Program-made: the position numbers and the translations under genes
The notes under the pieces: model-generated
Database searches by the model: none
What the model saw: the letters and a program-made list of their open reading frames with translations, nothing else
Told to the model about the DNA's origin: nothing
Shown here: piece by piece, positions 25,546 through 32,478 of the stretch
How positions within the stretch are numbered: position 1 is the stretch's first letter
How the letters are laid out: the number at the start of each line of letters is the position of its first letter
NCBI RefSeq assembly: GCF_000211855.2
Contig: NC_015638.1
Span: 620,001 to 684,000 of the forward strand
Origin: Lacinutrix sp. 5H-3-7-4
GTDB lineage: Bacteria > Bacteroidota > Bacteroidia > Flavobacteriales > Flavobacteriaceae
Direction of reading: 5' to 3'
DNA length: 64,000 bases

Positions 25546-25977
25546 ATGAATACGATAACAAAAAAACTTGATTTTAGCGGAGGAAAAAATAGTTGGTTTG
25601 ACTTTTGGCACACACATATCGACTGGAATGGTGAAGGAAACAAAAGTTGGAATATAAGAAAAGAGTTTCTTGACAAACTACTGAGTGAATTTGAGAATGT
25701 TAAATTTGAACTCAAAAAATATCCGAATGAATACCAAACGTGGATTATGATTGACGAAAATGACAGCGGAGAAGATGGAATTTATATACATACAAAAAAC
25801 CCGAATTCTGAAAACTTCCCTTTAAAAATTCAAACAGAAAAGAATATTAAATGCTTGAATCAAAATTTATCGGATTTTATGAAAAAAACAAATTTAGAAA
25901 TGTTCGGATTTGAACACGAAGACGGAAATTATTTTTATCTGTCTGACAAAAATTACGGAATAAGTTTAACCGAATAA
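25546..25977 (+). CDS. Hypothetical protein (143 aa) in the cassette region
   Basis: A 143-residue soluble acidic protein, no family recognised. Notable features are aromatic-rich N-terminal blocks (SWFDFWHTHIDW), an acidic central turn (IDENDSGEDGIYIHT) and a C-terminal FGFEHEDGNYFYL. The pattern suggests a small alpha/beta domain of the kind found among immunity or accessory proteins, but that is only an impression. It starts 33 bp after one repeat's GTTGGC and stops 9 bp before the next GCCAAC, ideal cassette spacing. Confidence 0.65.
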   Translation: MNTITKKLDFSGGKNSWFDFWHTHIDWNGEGNKSWNIRKEFLDKLLSEFENVKFELKKYPNEYQTWIMIDENDSGEDGIYIHTKNPNSENFPLKIQTEKNIKCLNQNLSDFMKKTNLEMFGFEHEDGNYFYLSDKNYGISLTE

Positions 25978-25986
25978 AAGCCAGTT

Positions 25987-26112
25987 GCCAACACCGTATA
26001 AAAATAATTGCTGTTTTTAGGCTTAACCAAAGGTCGTTGCAATTTTGTTACGTCTGATTTTCCTTCGGAAAATCCTCGCACACAAAACCGCAACTATTCT
26101 TATACAAAACCG
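25987..26112 (+). repeat. Cassette-boundary palindrome type I, divergent copy R3
   Basis: Begins GCCAACACCGTATAA and ends TTATACAAAACCG, so GTATAA / TTATAC pair. The interior differs from other copies: GTTGC-AATTTTGT pairs with ACAAAAC-GCAAC, and the tip is GATTTTCC-TTC-GGAAAATC. It runs directly into the type II palindrome. Confidence 0.75.
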
Positions 26113-26296
26113 TTCTGGTTAATGCTCCGCTACGCTACGCATTAACCAGAACCGCCGACGAGCCGCACAGTTCTTGTTGACTGCAAAGCTTCGCTTCGCA
26201 CTAAACAAGAACTCTGCCTATAAGTCATTTTTAACGAAATCAAATAACTTCGTTATATTTGATTTCGCCAAAAACAACTCATAGTCGTCGGCGGTT
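26113..26296 (+). repeat. Complex cassette-boundary palindrome, type II copy 2
   Basis: The same plan as 21025-21151 with different bases. A perfect 13-bp hairpin TTCTGGTTAATGC / GCATTAACCAGAA (26113-26151). The outer pair AACCGCCGACGA / TCGTCGGCGGTT (26150-26161, 26285-26296). Two inner hairpins: AGTTCTTGTT / AACAAGAACT (26169-26213) and CGAAATCAAAT / ATTTGATTTCG (26235-26267). It ends GCGGTTGTAA, again a GGTTG boundary. Confidence 0.75.
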
Positions 26297-26315
26297 GTAA
26301 AACATTTGCCCAAAA

Positions 26316-26951
26316 ATGAAAATCAGAGTTTTAACGACATTACTTTTAGTTTTAATTAGTTGCAAAAATGTGACTGAAAAGGAAACTGAACAAGTCCAAT
26401 TAGTTGTTGATTCAACTGGATTGAAAATTGAAACAGTTGAAAAAAATTCGGAAAATTTAAAACTGACTTCTTTTCTTGAAAATCCTATTGACTTACAAGA
26501 ATTTAAGACAAAGAAAAAACAGTCATTGAGTACTGTAGTGAATCGAAAAGAATATTATTTGAATCCAAAAAATAATGATTCGATACTATATTTATATTCA
26601 TTTTTACCAAATGACCCTTTTCAAAGTAAAATTGAACAACTTGAAATTGTTATATTTAAATTCGGAAAAAACAAGCATTCTTGGGAAGATAATACAGAAA
26701 TTTTAATTGAACTCAAAGTTAAAGTTCAAGACATCAATTTAGGAAAAGCTAATCTAGTCGGGCTTTCAAAAACTGAATTAGAATCGGAATTTGGAACTGA
26801 ATACTTGACTTTTGACAATGGAATTATCTATTCGAATAAAAACAAAGTTTTGTTAGTTGAGTTTAACGACTCAAAAATCAAATCCTACAATTATATAAAG
26901 TTAAATACCGAGAAAATCGACAAAAATTTAATCGAACAAATAATAAAATAA
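26316..26951 (+). CDS. Hypothetical lipoprotein (211 aa) in the cassette region
   Basis: Signal peptide with lipobox LISC (Cys16), so probably an outer-membrane or periplasmic lipoprotein. The mature part is charged and shows alternating strands (VQDINLGKANLVGLSKTELE, then DNGIIYSNKNKVLLVEF). The block GLSKTELESEFG followed by a beta-strand resembles small SmpA/OmlA-like folds, but the similarity is weak and I do not assign it. It starts 23 bp after the type II palindrome and stops about 10 bp before R4. Confidence 0.65.
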   Translation: MKIRVLTTLLLVLISCKNVTEKETEQVQLVVDSTGLKIETVEKNSENLKLTSFLENPIDLQEFKTKKKQSLSTVVNRKEYYLNPKNNDSILYLYSFLPNDPFQSKIEQLEIVIFKFGKNKHSWEDNTEILIELKVKVQDINLGKANLVGLSKTELESEFGTEYLTFDNGIIYSNKNKVLLVEFNDSKIKSYNYIKLNTEKIDKNLIEQIIK

Positions 26952-26961
26952 AAAACGTTGT

Positions 26962-27090
26962 ACAACACCGTATAAAATTAATTGTTGGTTTTAGCCTATT
27001 TACGAAAATCCTATCGGATTTTCTATTCGGTTTTTATTTGCTAAATTAGGTAATTAAAACACGCAACGAAATCATACAAAAACACGTTAA
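26962..27090 (+). repeat. Cassette-boundary palindrome type I, copy R4
   Basis: Starts AACACCGTATAAAATTAATTG and matches R2 closely up to TTTGCTAAATTAGGT. The centre GAAAATCC-TATC-GGATTTTC (27004-27023) differs from R2 only in the loop. The outer arms pair GTAT / ATAC; the right end AACACGTTAAC is altered. Confidence 0.8.
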
Positions 27091-27347
27091 CTTTAATGTT
27101 AGAGCAAGTTTTCAGAAATGGATAAAGTTAGTTTATTTTCGATTTTTTTTGTATTTTAAAAAAGTAAAAACCGAAAAACTATGTTGCCAAAATTCGCAAA
27201 CACGCTGAATTCTCACTCAAACTCTGAATTGAATTCTGTCTGACTTTTTAACTGGTTTACGGAATCGATATCTGAAGTGAAAACTCGGATTTTCACTCAA
27301 TCGGAACTTAGCAAATTGCGAAATTAAAAATTTTTAAAACTATTATT
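27091..27347. other. Non-coding leader before the PLDc_N gene
   Basis: About 257 bp without a credible gene, much longer than the leaders of neighbouring cassettes. Contains a short hairpin AGTGAAAA / TTTTCACT near 27277 and a TTGCCAAA string near 27183. It may be remains of a lost cassette gene. Confidence 0.35.
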
Positions 27348-27569
27348 ATGGACAAAACAATTACAGAATTTTCTTTAGGCTTATTTACTTGGCAAGCTTT
27401 AATAATAATTTCCTTTGGACTTTGGATTTTTTGCCTAATAGATATTTTAAGAAACCAATTTCAGAAAAACGACAAAGTAATTTGGGCTTTAGTTGTTATA
27501 TTACTTCCATTTATAGGTTCACTTTTATATTTATTTATTGGAAAAAGTAAAAAATTAAAACTGAATTAA
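27348..27569 (+). CDS. Small PLDc_N-domain membrane protein
   Basis: A 73-residue protein with two membrane helices (about 14-34 and 46-66). Between them lies the block CLIDILRNQFQKNDKVIWALVV, and the end is PFIGSLLYLFIGKSKK. This is the phospholipase D-nuclease N-terminal domain, found alone in many bacterial small membrane proteins. It resembles the SdpI-associated and cardiolipin-synthase N-termini but has no catalytic HKD motif, so it is not an enzyme by itself. The stop lies about 20 bp before repeat R5. Confidence 0.8.
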   Translation: MDKTITEFSLGLFTWQALIIISFGLWIFCLIDILRNQFQKNDKVIWALVVILLPFIGSLLYLFIGKSKKLKLN

Positions 27570-27588
27570 TACCTTAAAAAAAATAAAA

Positions 27589-27703
27589 AATACATAGCTA
27601 GCTCTAGCCTACTTGCAAAAATCCTCTCGGATATTCTATGCGGTTTGTATTTACTAAATTAGTTGCTAAACCAACGCAAAAAAGTATATAAAAAACCTTA
27701 GCG
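27589..27703 (+). repeat. Cassette-boundary palindrome type I, worn copy R5
   Basis: Recognisable by TAGCTAGCTCTAGCCTACTTGC and GCGGTTTGTATTTACTAAATTAG (each split by mismatches against R2). The core AAAATCC-TCTC-GGATATT has one mispair, and the outer ends are eroded (CTTAGCGA in place of CCGTTGGC). Confidence 0.65.
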
Positions 27704-27718
27704 ATAATTAACCTAAAT

Positions 27719-29155
27719 ATGAAAACAGTAAAACGAATTCTTAAATTCATCCTTGTAATTATTGGAGCTTTGCTGGTATTTATCGCGGTGATGCTTCTAG
27801 TAGATAAACAAAGCACCAATTACTTAAATAGTAAAAATATTAAATCTGCTAATAATAATTCTTTCCTTATTACCAATGTTAATATAATTCCAATGAACCA
27901 AGACACTGTTTTAGTAAACAAAATGGTGTACATAAAAGATGGAATAATTCAAAAAATTGGAAATAAGATTGAAACAAATGGAGTTGAAACTCTTGATGCA
28001 AAAAACAAATATCTAACACCTGGTCTTATAGATATGCATGTTCATGTATGGGATAGATATGAACTTGGGCTATATTTATCTAATGGAGTTACAGCAGTTC
28101 GAAATTTATGGGGTATGCCAATGCATCTAAGAATTAAAGAAGAAGCAAACAATAACGAAATTATTTCACCTATATTTTTTACAACAGGACCTAAACTTAC
28201 AGGTCCAGAATTTATAGGAGATGATAACTTAAATCTAAACAATCCACATGAAGCTAAAGAAAAAGTAATCTCGTTTAAAAAAAGAGGTTACGATTTTATC
28301 AAAACTTACTATGGATTGGATAAAGAAATCTTTGATGCCGTGATTGAACAGGCAAAAGTTTCTAACATTGATATTGTTGCTCATCCATCTCAAAAAGTAC
28401 CATATTCTTATCATTTTAATTCACAGATAAAATCTATAGAACATGTAGAGGAAATAATTCAACAACCGCTAAACTACAACTTATTAGATACACTAAAATT
28501 AAAAGAAGTAGTTAACGATTTCTCAAAATCAAAACATAGTGCTTTTAGTCCAACTTTAACAGTTTACAACAACATCTATCAAATGCTTATTAATGATAAT
28601 ATTTTAGAATTAGAACAACTTCAATTCATGAATCCGCTTATTAAAAGAATTGATAGTAAAGCACAATTTGACAGATGGCACAGCACTAAACTAAGAGATT
28701 CTTCAATTATTAAGGCTATAAAGAACCAGCATGATTTGCATATAAAAATCATTAAAAAATTACATAAAGAAGGTGTTACTTTTATTTGCGGAACAGATGC
28801 TGGAATAGGAGTAACAATTCCTGGCTTTTCAATTCATCAAGAACTAGCATTCTATAAAGAAGCTGGACTTTCCAATTATGAAGTACTTAAAACAGCTACA
28901 ATAAATGCTTCAAAAACTCATTCTATTATGAACAATATGGGAACCATTGAAGTTGGCAAAATTGCGAACTTATTACTAACAGATAGCAATCCTTTGTTAG
29001 AATTATCTACATTAAAAAACCCATCAACCATTTTTATAAAAGGTAGAAAATTGAACAAAGATTCTCTTGAAAATTTTGAAGAAAAGGCTAGGAACCGGAA
29101 AAACTTAATAGCATCCGCTGTAAGATATTTAGAGCACTTGATATTTGAAAAATAA
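27719..29155 (+). CDS. Membrane-anchored amidohydrolase-family protein
   Basis: A 478-residue metal-dependent hydrolase with an N-terminal anchor or uncleaved signal (about residues 7-28). The TIM-barrel amidohydrolase domain shows the metal pair in GLIDMHVHVW (His107, His109), histidines in IVAHPSQ and IEHVEE, and the final aspartate in CGTDAGIGV. The composite beta-sandwich domain is visible at both ends (ITNVNIIPMN, and IEVGKIANLLLTDSNPL). Related proteins are imidazolonepropionase-like or Xaa-Pro dipeptidase-like hydrolases; the substrate is unknown. It starts 16 bp after R5 and stops about 9 bp before R6. Confidence 0.88.
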   Translation: MKTVKRILKFILVIIGALLVFIAVMLLVDKQSTNYLNSKNIKSANNNSFLITNVNIIPMNQDTVLVNKMVYIKDGIIQKIGNKIETNGVETLDAKNKYLTPGLIDMHVHVWDRYELGLYLSNGVTAVRNLWGMPMHLRIKEEANNNEIISPIFFTTGPKLTGPEFIGDDNLNLNNPHEAKEKVISFKKRGYDFIKTYYGLDKEIFDAVIEQAKVSNIDIVAHPSQKVPYSYHFNSQIKSIEHVEEIIQQPLNYNLLDTLKLKEVVNDFSKSKHSAFSPTLTVYNNIYQMLINDNILELEQLQFMNPLIKRIDSKAQFDRWHSTKLRDSSIIKAIKNQHDLHIKIIKKLHKEGVTFICGTDAGIGVTIPGFSIHQELAFYKEAGLSNYEVLKTATINASKTHSIMNNMGTIEVGKIANLLLTDSNPLLELSTLKNPSTIFIKGRKLNKDSLENFEEKARNRKNLIASAVRYLEHLIFEK

Positions 29156-29163
29156 AACACCAC

Positions 29164-29262
29164 TAACAACGTGAATATTAATTGCATTAGCATGTTCTTA
29201 TTTGGAAAATTGCCAGTAAATTTTCTATTAAGTTTTTACTTGCTAAATATATACCAGAAAAG
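29164..29262 (+). repeat. Cassette-boundary palindrome type I, degenerate copy R6
   Basis: Begins CAACGTGAATATTAATTGC, has a core GAAAATT-GCCAGT-AAATTTTC, and retains TTTTTACTTGCTAAATAT. Beyond this the similarity stops, so it marks the right edge of the array. Confidence 0.55.
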
Positions 29263-29290
29263 AAAATACAATATTCATAAAGACAACACT

Positions 29291-29321
29291 AAAAAACCCG
29301 ATTCATTTGAATCGGGTTTTT
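29291..29321. terminator. Bidirectional intrinsic terminator
   Basis: The stem AAAACCCGATTC / GAATCGGGTTTT has an ATTT loop and A and T runs on the two sides. It separates the amidohydrolase gene from the convergent methionine operon. Confidence 0.9.
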
Positions 29322-29349
29322 ATTTTTACTTTTTCATATATATTATTAT

Positions 29350-30366
29350 CTAATCCTGCTCTAAAAGGCTTAACTCTTTAATTTTATTTGCATTTTTATT
29401 AATTTGAAAAATAGGTTTTAAAAAACCTGCTAATTGATTAAACTCTATTAAAAAAGCATCATGACCGTGAATAGACTTTATTTCATGAATGTTTACATTT
29501 TCTTTTATTAATTTTAAGTCTACAAATGTATCCCAGTTTTCTTCAGCTTTAAAAAACATATCTGAATTAATTGTTACTATGTGTATTGTAGCATTAATTT
29601 TTGAAACTACTTCCTGTAATGTTCCTCGGTTTTTAGTAATATCAATGGTTCTTAAAACTTGATTCATAAACTTATATGCTTTAAGCTTAAAACGTTTATT
29701 TAAGGCATTACCATGATAGCTTAACCAATTCTCTACATTAAACTCATGAATGTTATATTTACTTCTGTTAAACTTTTTTGTTAACGATTCTGGTGTTCTA
29801 TACAAAGTCATGGCATGCATTCTTGCGTCTTCTAATGGTTTATTAGAATGATTTAAAATCGCATCTTGAATGTGACAATTTGCTATTAACCAATCTGTAG
29901 ATTTCCAGTCTGTTGCCACAGGTATTAAATGCTCTATTAAATTTGGTTTTAAAGCTGCTAATTCCCATGCAATTCCTCCACCAACCGATCCTCCAATAAC
30001 CGCGTATAGTTTATTTATATTTAACTTTTTTAAAGCTAAAGCAAAAAGTTTTGCAACATCTCTAGCTATAAAATCTCTATAATTTTCAATTATGTTTTCA
30101 TGTTTACCATCAAACCCATTTCCAGGAATATTAAATGCTAGTACCGTAAATTGCGTTGTATCTATACATTTAAAATCACCAATTAAATCATTCCACCAGC
30201 CATTTTCTCCTGTTACTTTAGAGTTTCCTGTTAGCGCATGATTAACCATAACAATTGGTGCACCATGTAAAGGTTTACCAAAAACCTGGTAAGACAAGTT
30301 TACATTTACAGCCTTACCAGATTTAGTTACATAATTAAGAATTTTTATGTAGCTTAAATTTTCCAT
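29350..30366 (-). CDS. metX: MetX-like homoserine O-acyltransferase (alpha/beta hydrolase fold)
   Basis: A 338-residue alpha/beta-hydrolase related to homoserine O-acetyltransferase, which activates homoserine for methionine synthesis. The nucleophile is Ser127 in GGSVGGG, the early block NHALTGNSKV forms the oxyanion region, and the late histidine is His302 in GHDAFLIE, the standard MetX ending. It is somewhat shorter than the typical 350-380 residues. It is third in an operon with metY and an OsmC protein, behind a SAM riboswitch, which supports the role. Acetyl or succinyl preference is not settled by sequence. Confidence 0.85.
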   Translation of the reverse strand: MENLSYIKILNYVTKSGKAVNVNLSYQVFGKPLHGAPIVMVNHALTGNSKVTGENGWWNDLIGDFKCIDTTQFTVLAFNIPGNGFDGKHENIIENYRDFIARDVAKLFALALKKLNINKLYAVIGGSVGGGIAWELAALKPNLIEHLIPVATDWKSTDWLIANCHIQDAILNHSNKPLEDARMHAMTLYRTPESLTKKFNRSKYNIHEFNVENWLSYHGNALNKRFKLKAYKFMNQVLRTIDITKNRGTLQEVVSKINATIHIVTINSDMFFKAEENWDTFVDLKLIKENVNIHEIKSIHGHDAFLIEFNQLAGFLKPIFQINKNANKIKELSLLEQD

Positions 30367-30368
30367 AA

Positions 30369-30827
30369 TTAATTTTGCGATACATTATATTCTTTTTCTA
30401 CAGCTATTTTTACAGGTGTTTTATTATACAAATTATCTCTTACCGGACATCTTTCTTCAACAACCTGTAACCATTTTGTTAAAGTTTCAATTGACGCATT
30501 GGTTTCTGGAATTAAATTAATTTCTATAAACTTAAAACCTGCTCTTTCATTATTAGAACTTCCTAAAAAACGATTAGGATTTAATTCTCCTGATACTTCA
30601 ATTTTTAAATTATTTATTTTAAACCCTAATTCTTTTGCTACCAATTGCCCAATAACATTTATACAACCTGCAAATCCAGCTAAAATGTATTCTACAGGAT
30701 TTGCATCGTCATCTGTACCACCTAAAGCTTCTGGCTCATCAACCACTAATGTAAATTGTCTGGTTTTACCAATAAATTTTGTTGCAGATGCACTTTCTCC
30801 AATAACACTAAATTTTAAATCACTCAT
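30369..30827 (-). CDS. OsmC-family protein in the methionine operon
   Basis: A 152-residue OsmC/Ohr-fold protein. The two reactive cysteines are Cys55 (AGFAGCINV) and Cys127 (EERCPVRDN), matching the peroxide-reducing pair of OsmC/Ohr thiol peroxidases. Position between metY (12 bp) and the metX-like gene (2 bp), under the SAM riboswitch, suggests a role tied to sulfur metabolism. That might be handling of reactive sulfur or oxidised thiols. The link is inference; the fold assignment is firm. Confidence 0.88.
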   Translation of the reverse strand: MSDLKFSVIGESASATKFIGKTRQFTLVVDEPEALGGTDDDANPVEYILAGFAGCINVIGQLVAKELGFKINNLKIEVSGELNPNRFLGSSNNERAGFKFIEINLIPETNASIETLTKWLQVVEERCPVRDNLYNKTPVKIAVEKEYNVSQN

Positions 30828-30839
30828 AATTTCTTTATT

Positions 30840-32132
30840 TTAAAGTGTTATTTTTTGTTTTACAACCGCAAACGCCTCTTTTAAATCGGCTTTTAAATCT
30901 TCAACATTTTCAATGCCCACAGAAAGTCTTATTAAATCTTTTGTTACACCAGTGCTTTCTTGAGCTGCATCGCTTAACTGTTGATGTGTAGTACTTGCAG
31001 GATGAATTATTAGTGATTTTGTATCTCCTATGTTCGCTAAAAGAGAGAACAACTTTGTGGTATCTGCAATTGTTTTTGCAGACTCGTAACCACCTTCTAC
31101 TCCAAAAGTTACAATACCGCTTTGACCATTAGGTAAGTATTTATCTGCTAAATTTTTATAGTCGCTTGTTTCTAATCCAGGATAATTTACCCAAGTAACT
31201 TCTTCTTGTTGCTGTAACCATTTTGCAAGTTCTAATGCATTTTGACTATGTTTAGTTATTCGTAACTCTAATGTTTCTAATCCTTGAATAATTTGAAAGG
31301 CATTAAACGGGCTTAATGCTCCTCCATAATCTCTTAATCCTTCAATTCTAATTTTTGCAATAAATGCCGCATCTCCAATAGCTTCACTATATACTAAACC
31401 ATGATAACCTGGTGATGGTTCTGTAAATTCTGGAAACTTACCATTAGTCCAATCAAAATTTCCAGCATCAATAACTACACCACCTAAAGATGTACCATTA
31501 CCATTAATGTATTTTGTTAAAGAATGAATTACAATATTTGCACCGTACTTAATTGGGTTTAACAAATACGGCGTAGCTACAGTATTGTCTACAATCAAAG
31601 GCACTTTATGCGCTTTTGCGTGTTTAGAAATTGCTTCAATATCTAACACATCTAATTTAGGGTTTCCTAAAGATTCCACAAAAATTGCTCTTGTATTCTC
31701 TTGTGCTGCTGCTTCAAAATTTTCTGGATTTGAAGGATCTACAAACGTTGTTGTAATACCATGTCTTGGCAGCGTTACACTTAATAAATTATACGTTCCG
31801 CCATACAAACTACTAGAAGCAACAATATGATCTCCAGCTTTTAAAAGCGTTAACAAGGTTGTAGAAATAGCTGCTGTTCCAGATGCTGTTGCTACTGCAG
31901 CAATTCCTCCTTCTAAAGCTGCTAATCGCTGCTCTAAAACATCATTTGTTGGGTTATTTAATCTTGTGTAAATAAATCCTGGAACAGAAAGATTAAACCT
32001 TCCTGCTGCATCGTCTGAATCATCAAAAACATAAGCTGAAGATTGATAAATAGGAACTGCTCTTGTTCCTCCTGTTTGATTTACATCGTGTCCTGCGTGC
32101 AACGCTTTTGTTGCAAATTTTTGTGTACTCAT
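30840..32132 (-). CDS. metY: O-acetylhomoserine sulfhydrylase / aminocarboxypropyltransferase
   Basis: PLP enzyme of the Cys/Met-metabolism family, making homocysteine from O-acetylhomoserine and sulfide; 430 residues, normal for MetY. Visible: the N-terminal ATKALHAGHD, the substrate loop IYQSSAYVF, and the cofactor aspartate in LIVDNTVATPYLL. The PLP lysine is in VIHSLTKYINGNG, and the late block IHPASTTHQQL is diagnostic of the family. It is the first gene after the SAM-I riboswitch, so transcription falls when S-adenosylmethionine is plentiful. Confidence 0.95.
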   Translation of the reverse strand: MSTQKFATKALHAGHDVNQTGGTRAVPIYQSSAYVFDDSDDAAGRFNLSVPGFIYTRLNNPTNDVLEQRLAALEGGIAAVATASGTAAISTTLLTLLKAGDHIVASSSLYGGTYNLLSVTLPRHGITTTFVDPSNPENFEAAAQENTRAIFVESLGNPKLDVLDIEAISKHAKAHKVPLIVDNTVATPYLLNPIKYGANIVIHSLTKYINGNGTSLGGVVIDAGNFDWTNGKFPEFTEPSPGYHGLVYSEAIGDAAFIAKIRIEGLRDYGGALSPFNAFQIIQGLETLELRITKHSQNALELAKWLQQQEEVTWVNYPGLETSDYKNLADKYLPNGQSGIVTFGVEGGYESAKTIADTTKLFSLLANIGDTKSLIIHPASTTHQQLSDAAQESTGVTKDLIRLSVGIENVEDLKADLKEAFAVVKQKITL

Positions 32133-32211
32133 TTTTCTAAGTTTTTTGAGTTAAATAAATTAAACCAAAAGTCAAATAAGCTTCGTTTGAAGCGTACTTA
32201 ATAGAAAAATG

Positions 32212-32247
32212 TTAAAAAGAAAATGCTAATTGCAGATGGGCAATTAG
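32212..32247 (-). terminator. Riboswitch expression-platform terminator
   Basis: On the minus strand, stem CTAATTGC / GCAATTAG (32240-32247 and 32226-32233) with a 6-nt loop, followed by a T-rich stretch. It starts a few bases after the riboswitch P1 helix and lies ahead of metY, as expected for SAM-dependent termination. Confidence 0.8.
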
Positions 32248-32253
32248 TCTATA

Positions 32254-32373
32254 GTTATCTATCCAATATTTCGATAAATGAATCGTAATATTAAGTAGAA
32301 TTTAGCACCTTCTTAGTAAATCTAAGGGTTGCTAAGGCTTCAGCGAGTCTATCTCTCCACCTTTCTTGATAAC
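32254..32373 (-). promoter_or_regulatory. SAM-I (S-box) riboswitch
   Basis: A 120-nt leader on the minus strand with the conserved S-box blocks in order: TCAAGAAAGGTGGAGAGA, GAAGCCTTAGCAACC and AAGGTGCTAAATTC. It is closed by a P1 helix GTTATC (32368-32373) / GATAAC (32254-32259). A terminator hairpin follows. It controls metY, the OsmC gene and the metX-like gene. Spacing and order fit the family consensus closely. Confidence 0.92.
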
Positions 32374-32478
32374 ATTTCAGTAAGTGTTTTGAACTTTGTG
32401 AATACAAATATTGCTTCACAAAATTTTAATATCCAAATTATTTCAAGCTTTTGTGATTTTTTTATGAAATTATTAATA

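Noticed and set aside
27130-27175. A 13-codon frame after repeat R4
   Set aside because: Too short and of low-complexity composition; nothing supports it as a gene.
20808-29290. A classical integron or a CRISPR array
   Set aside because: No tyrosine integrase with the integron-specific insertion, no attI and no GTTRRRY boxes are in view. Repeats are 120 bp apart from genes of different length, so spacers of equal size as in CRISPR are absent and no cas gene is present.
20686-29290. A prophage or integrative element using tRNA-Phe as attachment site
   Set aside because: No phage structural, replication or integrase genes, and the tRNA 3' end is not repeated on the right side.
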